This document shows, in pieces, positions 5,560 to 13,663 of a stretch of DNA of 40,287 nucleotides. The notes beneath the pieces are model-generated. The model had not been told where the DNA came from, made no database searches, and saw only the letters and a program-made list of their open reading frames with translations. Both the position numbers and the translations under genes were made by a program. Every line of letters starts with the position of its first letter. Position 1 is the first letter of the stretch. Origin of the DNA: a virus; IMG/VR virus record IMGVR_UViG_3300042922_000583, positions 1 through 40,287 of that record. One strand, given 5' to 3'.

Positions 5560-7400
5560 CAGAGTGCTCGATTCTGCGCGGCCAGGATCAGAGGCGGCGC
5601 GTCGGAGGAACGGGTGTTGGTGGTCGTGATTCCAGCCGCCCACAGAGCCCGGCCGACCTGGAATGACGCCATGGGTTCGGCGCGAGTGGAGTAACCGGTG
5701 TCGCCGGGCTGGTATATCTGCCCACTGGTGTTGCGGGCCTGCATTGCGGTCACCCGATCAAGGTGGAGCGGCGCCCAGATCTGAGCCTTCACACTGGAAA
5801 GCTGGTCCATTCCCAGGATGTGAGCGAGAACGTCCAGCTGCCCAAACACGAGCGGGCGGTCCCCCCAGTCCGACACCTCCGGGTAGTAGATGCCGCCCAC
5901 AGGTGCGCCCGCGCTGCGCTGGTAGACAGTGCCGCCGGGAGCCGCGTAGGGCGGGCTTCCGAACGTGACGTCGATGAGGGAGCGGTAGATGAGTGGCCCG
6001 TTGAAGAGGCAAGCCCGCGGCACCTTCCTCCCGGCCTTTGCGAACAGCAGGCCGGCCGACCAGATGTCTCCGACCGACGCGATGTAGTCCGGATGGATCA
6101 CATCATGGTTGGTGACGGTGCCGTCGTCGTTCACGTTCGATCCGACGCCGATGATGTCCACGACGCGGGTGCCGTTCACGATCGTCGCGAGCGCTGAGTC
6201 CGCAGGGCGCGCAGATGCGGCAACGCACATCTCCACGAGCTTTGCCATCCACCGATCGCTATTCGCGTGATCGGGCGACATCACGAGCGCGAGCGCGAGA
6301 ATGTCCGTGTTCCACGCGATCGTTTCGAACATCGAATCACCCGGCGTGATCACCTGAGCCCCGCGCTTGAAGTACGGCACTTGCCAGCGAAGGAATCGGT
6401 TCGCTTCCCACTCGACCATCGCGCGGACGTAGCCCTGCTTCGTGGTGTCCAAATCGGCCCACGTCATCCAAGCGGCATGCCCGGCGATGTATGCCCACGC
6501 CGCCGCCTGCCAGGACGGTTCCGTGTTGAAGTTCGACCAGGGGGCCTCATGCCCGCCCCAGCCATCCGCCTCCCCGGCAGTCGCGCGGTGGTGGTAAGCG
6601 AGCGACGATGTCAGCCGCGCGCAGGTCGCGCGGGCGTCGGCCTCGGACACTCCGGTGGAGGCCGCGTTGTAGGACCCCGATGCGAGCAGGGCCGCGATCC
6701 CGTACGCTCCCTCCGCCACCGGTCGCACCTCCGCCTCCACCTTCCCCGTACCGGGGAGCGTGAGGAAGGGCTGCGCGACTTGACTGCTGAAAGCCCCGGG
6801 ATACCAGACGTTGAGCAGGTACTTGACGACGCCGCTGCTGATCGAAACGAGGGAGTCTCGGACCGCAGTAGGGGTGGTCGCGATCGCGAGGTCAGCACCG
6901 GCCGGCGTAATCGCCTTGCGCCAGTAGTCGGCAGTGGGCGGCGCTAGCTGCCCCGTCTGCTGGTCGAACAATGCGAGAGAGTCACCGTTGATGGTGATCG
7001 CGATGTACGGCGAGTCGGGCACTTCGACTGTTGGAGGACCCGACATCTTCGCGCGCACCCATTCCGCCATCCGGGCAGTGGGCAGACCGTCCGGGCCAGC
7101 CTCAGGCCAAATGCGATTCCCATCCGCGTCCGCCATCGTCCAGACGGGTCCGCCGGCTGGTGTGTCATACGGCACAGTGCCGACGAGGCCACGATCTGCG
7201 ACCTCGCCATCGACCGCGTCGGAGGCTGCTGCCGCAATGGTCGGGTCGTCCGCCAGGGCGGCTACGACGAGGGGCTCCACCGACCCCGCAATGGCCGTCT
7301 TTACCTCGGTCGAGTCGGCGAGGGCGCTGCGGGCTTCGGGGGTGTTCGCGAGGAACCGGGCGTCCGCGCCTTCCTTGCTGTAGATGTCGGCGGCCATCAT
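5559..7400 (-). CDS. Tail spike with putative alpha/alpha-toroid polysaccharide-degrading domain
   Basis: A 613-residue protein. Residues 1-120 are Ala-rich and resemble a tail-attachment region. From about 150 onward it consists of helix pairs with Trp/Tyr/His-rich ends (WGGHEAPWSN, GDSMFETIAWNTDIL, TNHDVIHPDYIAS, GGIYYPEVSDWGDRP). This is the look of an (alpha/alpha) toroid as in chondroitin/hyaluronate- and heparinase-type lyases. The NH pair at TVTNHD and a nearby Tyr are candidate catalytic residues. I infer a capsule- or wall-glycan-degrading spike. It starts in an ATGA overlap and lies between the lysis genes and the LamG-like tip protein. Alternative: a non-enzymatic glycan-binding toroid. 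Confidence 0.55.
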   Translation of the reverse strand: MMAADIYSKEGADARFLANTPEARSALADSTEVKTAIAGSVEPLVVAALADDPTIAAAASDAVDGEVADRGLVGTVPYDTPAGGPVWTMADADGNRIWPEAGPDGLPTARMAEWVRAKMSGPPTVEVPDSPYIAITINGDSLALFDQQTGQLAPPTADYWRKAITPAGADLAIATTPTAVRDSLVSISSGVVKYLLNVWYPGAFSSQVAQPFLTLPGTGKVEAEVRPVAEGAYGIAALLASGSYNAASTGVSEADARATCARLTSSLAYHHRATAGEADGWGGHEAPWSNFNTEPSWQAAAWAYIAGHAAWMTWADLDTTKQGYVRAMVEWEANRFLRWQVPYFKRGAQVITPGDSMFETIAWNTDILALALVMSPDHANSDRWMAKLVEMCVAASARPADSALATIVNGTRVVDIIGVGSNVNDDGTVTNHDVIHPDYIASVGDIWSAGLLFAKAGRKVPRACLFNGPLIYRSLIDVTFGSPPYAAPGGTVYQRSAGAPVGGIYYPEVSDWGDRPLVFGQLDVLAHILGMDQLSSVKAQIWAPLHLDRVTAMQARNTSGQIYQPGDTGYSTRAEPMASFQVGRALWAAGITTTNTRSSDAPPLILAAQNRAL

Positions 7401-7666
7401 GCTCCGATCGTGAGGGTTCCGTCGCCGTTGTCGACGTACGAGCTTTCCGAGGTGAGGGTGAGAGTCCCGTCACCGTTGTCCTGGATGCCGATTGCGCTAC
7501 CGGCCGCGGCCCGGACGGCCTGACCGATGGGAGTGGTCGGGTCCGCGATGTCCGTCTGCACAGACGCTTTCTGACGAGCGAGCATCCGCAGTTTCTCGGC
7601 CGTCATCGAGTGGAGCGGGTCCCAGTCCCGGAACTCCGGCTCCACGTACTCGACCTCGCCGGCCAT
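7397..7666 (-). CDS. Small structural or tail-fibre-associated protein (89 aa)
   Basis: An 89-residue protein, N-terminal half acidic and helical. Its C-terminal third holds two copies of DNGDGTLT (IQDNGDGTLTLTSESSYV, then VDNGDGTLTIGA). DxDGT-type repeats often form calcium-binding or beta-turn structures. It is coupled on both sides (TGATG at 7666, ATGA at 7397-7400), between the holin-type gene and the spike gene. It may be an accessory or adaptor of the spike; the function is not known. Confidence 0.6.
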   Translation of the reverse strand: MAGEVEYVEPEFRDWDPLHSMTAEKLRMLARQKASVQTDIADPTTPIGQAVRAAAGSAIGIQDNGDGTLTLTSESSYVDNGDGTLTIGA

Positions 7667-8121
7667 CAGGCGTTGTGCCCGCCGTTGACCCGCGTCCCCG
7701 CGCCGACACCGACGGACTGGGCGGCGTCACCGATTCCTGTGGGCTTCCAGAACCCCTCGTACGTGCCGATCGCGATCAGCCACGCACCTACACCGGTGAC
7801 GAGCGCGGTGAACAGGTCGAACGTGGTCCCGGCGGTGACCGCGGCGAGCAGCTGCGACGCGAGACCGGACGCGAGCGAGATCGACGCGAGCAGCACAGCC
7901 TTGAACCGGCCGGACGCGGTCTTCTTGGTCACCACCCCCACGAGCAGGGGGAACACGATCGATACGAGCAGCGTCAGGACCATCGGCAGGTTCGGCTCGA
8001 ACGAGACGACCGCCTCACCATCCGCCGCGTACGCCGACGGCGCACCGATGAACAGCAGGGCGCCGAGCGCGATCAGGAAGAGGAGCAGGGCGCGCGCGGC
8101 GCGCGTGATGAACGTGAACAT
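7666..8121 (-). CDS. Putative holin (multi-TM membrane protein)
   Basis: A 151-residue protein with an N-terminal hydrophobic segment ending GAPSAYAADG (signal-peptide-like, AxA site about residues 29-31). Three further hydrophobic segments follow (about 47-63, 72-92 and 100-120). A C-terminal soluble tail, Gly/Val-rich, ends VNGGHNA. Size and topology fit actinophage holins, which permeabilise the membrane so the endolysin can reach the wall, and the endolysin is three genes upstream. A strong ribosome site AGGAGG precedes ATG 8121. A second small membrane protein lies at 8632-9081, so which one sets lysis timing cannot be told from sequence. Confidence 0.6.
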   Translation of the reverse strand: MFTFITRAARALLLFLIALGALLFIGAPSAYAADGEAVVSFEPNLPMVLTLLVSIVFPLLVGVVTKKTASGRFKAVLLASISLASGLASQLLAAVTAGTTFDLFTALVTGVGAWLIAIGTYEGFWKPTGIGDAAQSVGVGAGTRVNGGHNA

Positions 8122-8145
8122 GGTTCCTCCTCAGGAACTCGGGAT

Positions 8146-8628
8146 TCAGGTGCGGATGGTGTCGTCGAAGTCGGCAGGAAGCGCTTCTCCGACGACGGCG
8201 AGGGCGCGGTCGAAGTCCTCGATCGGCACGTCCGGGTCCAGGGCGTTGCGAGCCCAGATGAGAACCTCGGCGTACGTCACGTGGCCCGTGCGCTGCGCCT
8301 TGGCCTGCAGGTACTGGATCGCCAGCGTCAGCCGGTCCCGTTCCTGCACTGCTTGCGCCTTCTCGGCGCGCAGCGCGGACGCGGCGTCTGCGCTGATCGA
8401 CTTCGACAGGATCGACTCGTACCGGCCGATCTGGTCGTTCGCGCGGTCCAGGAGCTTGAGGATCAGGTCGTTCGCTGCGTTCTCCGCAGCGTTCCGCGCC
8501 TGCTCCGCGGCCGTCTGGTCAGCGTGCGAAGGGATGCGTCGAGTGACGAGGGTGTTCACCAGCAGGAACGCGCCGGTGATGATCGCGGCGCCCGTCGCGC
8601 CGCCGGCGAGGCTCTGGATGAAGTCCAC
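8146..8628 (-). CDS. Membrane-anchored coiled-coil protein in the lysis cassette
   Basis: A 160-residue protein with one N-terminal hydrophobic segment (residues about 8-27, GGATGAAIITGAFLLVNTLV). A long Ala/Glu/Arg-rich helical stretch (about 40-115, AEQARNAAENAANDLILKLL) has coiled-coil character. A short acidic tail follows. It starts with GTG. Placement between two multi-TM proteins beside the endolysin suggests a lysis regulator or holin partner; no defining motif is visible. Confidence 0.6.
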   Translation of the reverse strand: MDFIQSLAGGATGAAIITGAFLLVNTLVTRRIPSHADQTAAEQARNAAENAANDLILKLLDRANDQIGRYESILSKSISADAASALRAEKAQAVQERDRLTLAIQYLQAKAQRTGHVTYAEVLIWARNALDPDVPIEDFDRALAVVGEALPADFDDTIRT

Positions 8629-8631
8629 CGG

Positions 8632-9081
8632 TCAGATCACCGCCCCAGCGTTCGGATGCACCTTCCGGGATCGACGCCAGCGGGTGAACACGATCGCGAT
8701 GCGACACACCATCGCAGCGCACAGCAGCTGCGCGAGCCCCGTGAGCGCGAGCCTGTCCTTCGCCACTTCCCACGGCAGCGTGCACACGAGGTACACCTGC
8801 GTCACGAAGTAGACGAACGGTCCCGCCCACATCAGGGCGAGACCGCCGAGCTCGACGCCGATGCCGGTGGCGATCGTGCGCAGCCCGATTCGGGTGGAGA
8901 GGACGAGCCCACACGACGACACCAGCGCGCCGGTGATTGTCACGGCCGCGATGAACCAGGTGACGCCACCGAGCGCGTTCCCCACCTGAGGCGGAGTGAA
9001 GGCAACCAGCAGCAGCATCCAAACGATCGCGGATGCCTTGAAGTAGAGCCACGCCCAGTCGCGGAGGCCGAGGCCGCCCAT
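8632..9081 (-). CDS. Four-TM membrane protein, second holin candidate
   Basis: A 149-residue protein with four hydrophobic segments (about 12-28, 38-60, 68-95 and 110-130) and a basic C-terminal tail (RWRRSRKVH). This topology suits a holin or holin-like protein. ATG 9081 overlaps the endolysin stop (TGATG); a TTG one codon upstream is an alternative. Immediate coupling to the endolysin makes it the better-placed holin candidate, while the 7666 gene has the stronger ribosome site. Confidence 0.6.
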   Translation of the reverse strand: MGGLGLRDWAWLYFKASAIVWMLLLVAFTPPQVGNALGGVTWFIAAVTITGALVSSCGLVLSTRIGLRTIATGIGVELGGLALMWAGPFVYFVTQVYLVCTLPWEVAKDRLALTGLAQLLCAAMVCRIAIVFTRWRRSRKVHPNAGAVI

Positions 9082-9944
9082 CAACCGGCCAGTCGTTTCG
9101 CCTGCTCGTCAGCGGCGGCCTTCGCGAGACGTTCGACGTCCTCGCCGGACAGCGACCCCATGTACGCGGGAAGCAGCGGTGCGAGCTGGCGCGCCACGGC
9201 TCCCTCGTCGACCTCCGCGCTGATCGGTAGACCCAGCTTCTCGAGGATCAGCTGCAGCATGTCCCCGCGCGGGTCAGTGCCACGGACTCGAATCTGCGTG
9301 TCCTTCACCAGGGGGCTGAGTACCTGGATCTCGCTCAGCACGGCCTGCGCGGCACCGTAGTTCTGTTCCGGCGCGACGATGATCTTGCGGAGGTTGGTGA
9401 ACTGCGCATCGAGCCACTTACGGTCATCTTCGTCGAGCTTCGCCATGATGTCCTCCAAAGACGTCGAATGGTTGCCTGCACTACCAGCCGCAGGGCCGGG
9501 CTGGTTGATGTCGCCGAGCGGACCCCAGAACGTCCAGTGCCACTTCTCGCGGAAGTTCTCGCCCTCGCAGGTGATGTTGAACTGCGGCGCGATCCTCTTC
9601 CCGTAGCGGTGGGCGGGAGTGTCGGCGTTGTAGGGGTACGCGAGGTCGTTTGACCGGCGCTTCACGTGGTTTGACGCGTCCGGCGGCGCGACGGTGTCAG
9701 GGTGGATCTGGTACCAGGTGATTCCCTGCCATTTCCGCGTGCCGTAGACCCGGCGGCCTCCGACACGGTCCGCGGTGACCATCCGCTGGTCCCAGATCCT
9801 TCGCTGACCTGCGAGCTCACGGTCTCCGTCGATGACGCGCGGCCGCGGGTGCCCGGCAGCTACGAGCGCGTCCGCCCACCGGTCGAACGCCGAGAGGGTG
9901 CCGGATGCTCGGTTGTACCGTCCTGGGGCGAACTCGATGCCCAT
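9081..9944 (-). CDS. Endolysin, peptidase M15/VanY-type, with internal start
   Basis: A 287-residue enzyme expected to cleave peptide bonds in the peptidoglycan cross-bridge. Zinc ligands of the M15 (D,D-carboxypeptidase/L-Ala-D-Glu peptidase) fold are visible: SNHVKRRSND gives H93-x6-D100, and EKWHWTFW gives H136. A linker (about 145-165) follows. A charged helical C-terminal region (167-287) starts MAKLDEDDRKWLDAQ and ends AAADEQAKRLAG; it probably binds wall or oligomerises. A ribosome site sits exactly in the linker (9444-9456), so a separate 121-residue C-terminal product is likely. It starts in a TGATG overlap with the minor tail gene and has no signal peptide, so it relies on a holin. 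Confidence 0.85.
   Translation of the reverse strand: MGIEFAPGRYNRASGTLSAFDRWADALVAAGHPRPRVIDGDRELAGQRRIWDQRMVTADRVGGRRVYGTRKWQGITWYQIHPDTVAPPDASNHVKRRSNDLAYPYNADTPAHRYGKRIAPQFNITCEGENFREKWHWTFWGPLGDINQPGPAAGSAGNHSTSLEDIMAKLDEDDRKWLDAQFTNLRKIIVAPEQNYGAAQAVLSEIQVLSPLVKDTQIRVRGTDPRGDMLQLILEKLGLPISAEVDEGAVARQLAPLLPAYMGSLSGEDVERLAKAAADEQAKRLAG
9444..9456 (-). promoter_or_regulatory. Internal ribosome binding site within the endolysin gene
   Basis: Read on the minus strand, TTTGGAGGACATCATG places GGAGGA a few bases before an in-frame ATG (9446-9444, Met167 of the endolysin). The site lies exactly at the end of the linker between the catalytic and C-terminal regions. Confidence 0.6.
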
Positions 9945-10990
9945 CAGAGGTTCCCGGTGCGTTCGATGCTGAGCGTGCCCGAAGCGTTCGACGAGCCGCC
10001 TGTCTGCTTCTGGATCTCCACGATCAGACCCTCCGACCCGTCGGCTCGGAACGACGCGGAGGCGGACATCACCGGGTCGGCGTTGAACGCGGGCAACGTC
10101 CGGGCCCGGACCCCCTGAGACGTCCCGCGTATCTGCAGGAACGTCGTCCCAGTCGCGACGCTCCCCGGGTGCCCGGTGGCGTGCACCTGGTAGATGCCCG
10201 GTTCGAGCGTGATCCGCCCGTCCGTGTTGCTGTACGTGTACGCGAACGCCGGCTCGGTGTCCTTCGAGGTGTCTTCGACCGGCACCTGGAAGAACGGGGA
10301 CCCGTCGCTCATGCCGCCGCGCGCGGTCGTGAACATCCGGAACGAATTGCCCCGCCGGCGCCACGCTCCCGCGACCCGCTCGTGATAGGACGACGTGTCG
10401 ATGCGGTACGCCTGCGCCCCGTCCGCGGGTGCCCATGCTGCGAGCTCGGCCGCGTTGCGGACCGGGACTGTCCCGCCGGCCATCGCCGTGTACGGGTGCG
10501 TCTGCGTGATCACGACCGTCTGCGTCGTGGTGTCGGTGGACTTCACCTCAGCGACGGCCAGCTCGAGCGCGCCCGGCGGGATGGTGGGCTTCGTCGGGTT
10601 CGCGTTCGGCGTGCCCTGCGAGATCCCGAAGCGACGCACGTTCGCGGGATCGCCCGCCGAGGTCCTTTCGATGCGCTCCCAGATGACGTCGATTCGGGAG
10701 TTCGCAGTCGGCGCCTCGTACCCGACGGGCGAAAGGTCGGCGGTCGCATCGTTCGCGACGTACTCGACCTCCCCGGGAGTGCGGGCGAGCGCCGAGACGT
10801 GCGGCCCGATGTCGTACCCCTTCGACGCCTTCCCCGTGACCAGGGGCGCATAGGTGAGCGGGAACACGCCGACGCGCGGCGTGCCGTTGGCGGCGCGCAC
10901 GATCTGCCCCGCCTGGATACGGCGCAGCGCGGCCGCAGTCGTGCCAGTGGGGTCGCCTTCACCGGCCGGGAAACTAGCAGTGAGCGTCAT
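9944..10990 (-). CDS. Minor tail protein (348 aa)
   Basis: A 348-residue protein, first part (about 1-170) rich in short strands and turns. The C-terminal 130 residues resemble a jelly-roll head like those of phage receptor-binding proteins: FAYTYSNTDGRITLEPGIYQ, then a strand run ending SGTLSIERTGNL. It probably forms part of the baseplate or upper fibre. The start at 10990 has a strong GGAGGAGA site and an ATGA overlap with the previous gene. It lies between another minor tail protein and the endolysin. Confidence 0.7.
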   Translation of the reverse strand: MTLTASFPAGEGDPTGTTAAALRRIQAGQIVRAANGTPRVGVFPLTYAPLVTGKASKGYDIGPHVSALARTPGEVEYVANDATADLSPVGYEAPTANSRIDVIWERIERTSAGDPANVRRFGISQGTPNANPTKPTIPPGALELAVAEVKSTDTTTQTVVITQTHPYTAMAGGTVPVRNAAELAAWAPADGAQAYRIDTSSYHERVAGAWRRRGNSFRMFTTARGGMSDGSPFFQVPVEDTSKDTEPAFAYTYSNTDGRITLEPGIYQVHATGHPGSVATGTTFLQIRGTSQGVRARTLPAFNADPVMSASASFRADGSEGLIVEIQKQTGGSSNASGTLSIERTGNL

Positions 10991-11619
10991 GAGGTCTCCT
11001 CCGGTACTCCGTCGCCGATGATCTCGACGGTCAGCGATGGGGCGTTGAACTGGATGCTGCACTCCGTGCCGTTGGCCGACGCAGCCCACGCCCCGTACTG
11101 CACGCGCACCGTGTACGGACCCGGGTGGGCGGCTCGGTCCGTGATCGTCACGGGCCGCGGTCCGGTCGAGATCGTCATCCCGATGCGCTGATTCGTGAAG
11201 ATGCGACCTGCTCGCGTGGCGACGCCTTCGTTCACCGGCACCAGTGCGCCGTTCACGTCGTACACACGGAACGAGATGAACGCAGTGACGTAGTCGCCAC
11301 CCGGCTGGATCGACGCTTCACCGACGGACGCTTCGACCGTCATCCGATCGGTCGGGATCTCTAGTCCCGTGATCTCGACGACGTTGCCGTCGTTCCAGCG
11401 GATCGTCTCGTCGAGCGGGATCGATCCTGAGTTCCAACCGTCCCCCGACGCGGCGAACGTCACGAGGCTCGCGAGGTAATCGATCATCCGTTGCAGCCGA
11501 CGCAGCGAGTTCGCGCGCTGGGTTCCGGATGCGCGCTCCACGTCGCGCTGACGGTCGTCCTGAGCGCGCAGGACATCGGCGAGCAGCCCGCCCTCTCGGG
11601 GCGGCACAGGGTCAGCCAT
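10987..11619 (-). CDS. Minor tail protein (210 aa)
   Basis: A 210-residue protein. The N-terminal 55 residues are helical (LADVLRAQDDRQRDVERASG, with Arg/Gln-rich continuation), suggesting a coiled-coil trimerisation stalk. The rest is beta-rich (VEITGLEIPTDRMTVEASVG and later strands). ATG 11619 is preceded by GAGGAGG and overlaps the previous stop (TGATG). Position in the tail operon supports a structural role at the tail tip; no enzyme motif is seen. Confidence 0.65.
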   Translation of the reverse strand: MADPVPPREGGLLADVLRAQDDRQRDVERASGTQRANSLRRLQRMIDYLASLVTFAASGDGWNSGSIPLDETIRWNDGNVVEITGLEIPTDRMTVEASVGEASIQPGGDYVTAFISFRVYDVNGALVPVNEGVATRAGRIFTNQRIGMTISTGPRPVTITDRAAHPGPYTVRVQYGAWAASANGTECSIQFNAPSLTVEIIGDGVPEETS

Positions 11620-12824
11620 CACGCCTCCTCGTAGTTCTCACCACACGTGAGGGTGATCTGGTCCGTGTCCGACGACCCCGAGATACCGACGATCCGCCGC
11701 ACGTACTCGCGCGGCTCGAGGTAGTCCGGGATCTGCTCCTCGGTGAACGGTCCCGACAGCACGCCAGGACCGGACAGGACGCCCTCGCCCGAGAGCAGTC
11801 CGGCGCGGTACTGCAGCACCGGGGACAGGGTCAGCGACGCGAGGTCACCGCACCCGTACTCGTGAGGGAACGGCGACTGATCCGCCGGCACCCGGAACGA
11901 CCAGAACTCCCACGGCCTCCGCGCGGTCCGCAGCGTCTCCGCGTTGTGGGACGCGAGCGTCTCCGCGGCCGACGTCGTCGACGACGCATCGGACTCGAGG
12001 TGCAGCAGCGGGAACCCGCGGTCGACCAGGTACGGGTCGTACATGCCCGCGATGAGCGTCTGGTCCGTGGACCGTCCACCCTCCGACCACGCGAACGAGC
12101 CCATGCGGGACGCGTTCGGTTTCACCGACAGCCCGGAGGTGTCGTCCGGTTCCCATGCGAGTGGCACCTCGCCGTGCAGGCGGGGGTCGTCGTCGGTGCC
12201 GGACTCGTACACCCACCCGAACGAGTCGTCGCTGATGCGGACGAGGCGGATGCGGATGTCGGGCCCGTTGTTCTGGCTCGACAGGTCCGACAGCGCCGAC
12301 TCGACCGACTTCCGGTCAACCGCCGCGTACGTCTGTGTCCGCGTGCCGGGACGGTCGGGGTGGAAGGTCATCGGGATGTCGCTCCACCCGGGCCAGGTGA
12401 GCGCCTGCTGCACGAGCTTCTTCCCGATCGTGCCCCGGTCGAAACCCGTGATCGTCGTCTCGAGGCTCGTGTCGGGCTCTCCGCCAGGCGCGAGGGGCTG
12501 GGTCAGCGCCGCAGCGGACAGGACGGGGATGCGGTCGAGCATGAACCGGAACCCGCGAGCCGTGACGGAGAGGACCCGCTTGTCGCCGTCGAAGTCACCC
12601 GGCAGGACGATCGGCCCACCGATGACGCGGTTCCCGACCTCTACCGCGATCGAGTGCTTCCACGGGGTGAAGAGGTTCCGCCAGCCGGCGATCCCGTCGA
12701 CCATGCTGAGGTTCACCGTCTCCGCAGTGTTCGACTGCTCCTGCCAGTCGTGCTGCGACGGGTCGATCTCGTCGACCACCGCGCCGGAGCGGGTCTCGAA
12801 CACGGAGATACGGGTCACCACCAT
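11619..12824 (-). CDS. Minor tail protein, ReqiPepy6 Gp37-like
   Basis: A 401-residue protein, N-terminus VVTRISVFETRSGAVVDEID followed by WRNLFTPWKHSIAVEVG and an INxxG-like strand pattern. This resembles the siphovirus ReqiPepy6 Gp37-like tail domain, a hub protein common in actinophages and related to baseplate hub folds. A striking LLSGEGVLSGPGVLSGPF segment (about residues 345-362) is three near copies of LSGxGV. ATG 12824 overlaps the distal-tail gene by 10 bases; a GTGA-coupled GTG at 12818 is possible. Confidence 0.65.
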   Translation of the reverse strand: MVVTRISVFETRSGAVVDEIDPSQHDWQEQSNTAETVNLSMVDGIAGWRNLFTPWKHSIAVEVGNRVIGGPIVLPGDFDGDKRVLSVTARGFRFMLDRIPVLSAAALTQPLAPGGEPDTSLETTITGFDRGTIGKKLVQQALTWPGWSDIPMTFHPDRPGTRTQTYAAVDRKSVESALSDLSSQNNGPDIRIRLVRISDDSFGWVYESGTDDDPRLHGEVPLAWEPDDTSGLSVKPNASRMGSFAWSEGGRSTDQTLIAGMYDPYLVDRGFPLLHLESDASSTTSAAETLASHNAETLRTARRPWEFWSFRVPADQSPFPHEYGCGDLASLTLSPVLQYRAGLLSGEGVLSGPGVLSGPFTEEQIPDYLEPREYVRRIVGISGSSDTDQITLTCGENYEEA

Positions 12825-13663
12825 GCGTGATCCACCTTCGTGATCATCTCGCCACCGTCCGCGTCGAACTGGAACGTCCGCGACATCAGGCCAGGGACCT
12901 CGGTCCACTCACGGAACCGCAGCCACCGGGACACGTCCGACTGCCCGTCAAGCAACGCACGCTTCGTCTTCACGTCGATCTCGACCATCGACCCCGCAGC
13001 CACAGGGCGGGCGAACCCGATCCGGCGGCCGTTCTCGACGCACGTGATGACCGCCGACTCGAACCCGCCCAGCAGACGGAACGTGGGCGCCGACGGTGCC
13101 TTGCCGGCGTTCGCGAGCTCCACGCGCCCCGACGACCCGCCGCCGGGCCACACCGCAGGCCACACGGCCGGCCACACGAGACCCTGCCCCGCCGACGGCG
13201 GCGGGGTGGAAAACCACTCCCCCGACGAGTACCGGCGCGGGTCCCGCGCGATCATGTCGACCGTCATACCGCCGATCGGAGATCCGCCGCGGTGACGCGT
13301 CGGCGCTGTGTCCTCGATCGTCACCACACGTTGAGATGAACCCGCCGGCGTGGTGACCGTCATCAGCACAGGCCCCTCGGCGCCGACCGCGGACAACGTG
13401 TCGAACGCGTCCTCGACCTCAGCCTGCGACTCACCGATGTAGTTCGCCGAGATGGAGATCGCACGCGACGACCGCAGAGACTGCGACGTTTCGAAAGCGC
13501 CGTGCCCCTGCGGTCGCTCGACAGGCGAGCCCTTCGCCGGCGTGGTCCCCCACCAGTCGACGAGGTCCCGGAACGACCACCCCTGAGCCGCGAAGCTCGG
13601 GAGGGTGACCGGGGCGCCCGTACCGACCAGCGGCATCAGCGTGATCGCAGAGAGCTCGGTCAT
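12815..13663 (-). CDS. Distal tail protein
   Basis: A 282-residue protein directly after the tape measure gene, the standard slot for the distal tail (Dit) protein that joins tube and baseplate. The pattern of an N-terminal half with GAPVTLPSF and RSSRAISISANYIGES strands, a middle domain, and a C-terminal strand set (WLRFREWTEVPG) fits the siphovirus Dit family. A curious Trp-Pro repeat (VWPAVWPAVWPGGGSSG, coded near 13140-13190) bridges the two halves. It starts in an ATGA overlap with the tape measure stop; AAGGAG lies 11 nt upstream. Confidence 0.75.
   Translation of the reverse strand: MTELSAITLMPLVGTGAPVTLPSFAAQGWSFRDLVDWWGTTPAKGSPVERPQGHGAFETSQSLRSSRAISISANYIGESQAEVEDAFDTLSAVGAEGPVLMTVTTPAGSSQRVVTIEDTAPTRHRGGSPIGGMTVDMIARDPRRYSSGEWFSTPPPSAGQGLVWPAVWPAVWPGGGSSGRVELANAGKAPSAPTFRLLGGFESAVITCVENGRRIGFARPVAAGSMVEIDVKTKRALLDGQSDVSRWLRFREWTEVPGLMSRTFQFDADGGEMITKVDHAWW

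Noticed and set aside
7031-9360. Very long open frames on the plus strand opposite the lysis and tail genes (about 600 codons)
   Set aside because: They are antisense to well-supported genes and have Arg/Pro/Ser-rich content with no domains, as expected from high GC in the third codon position.
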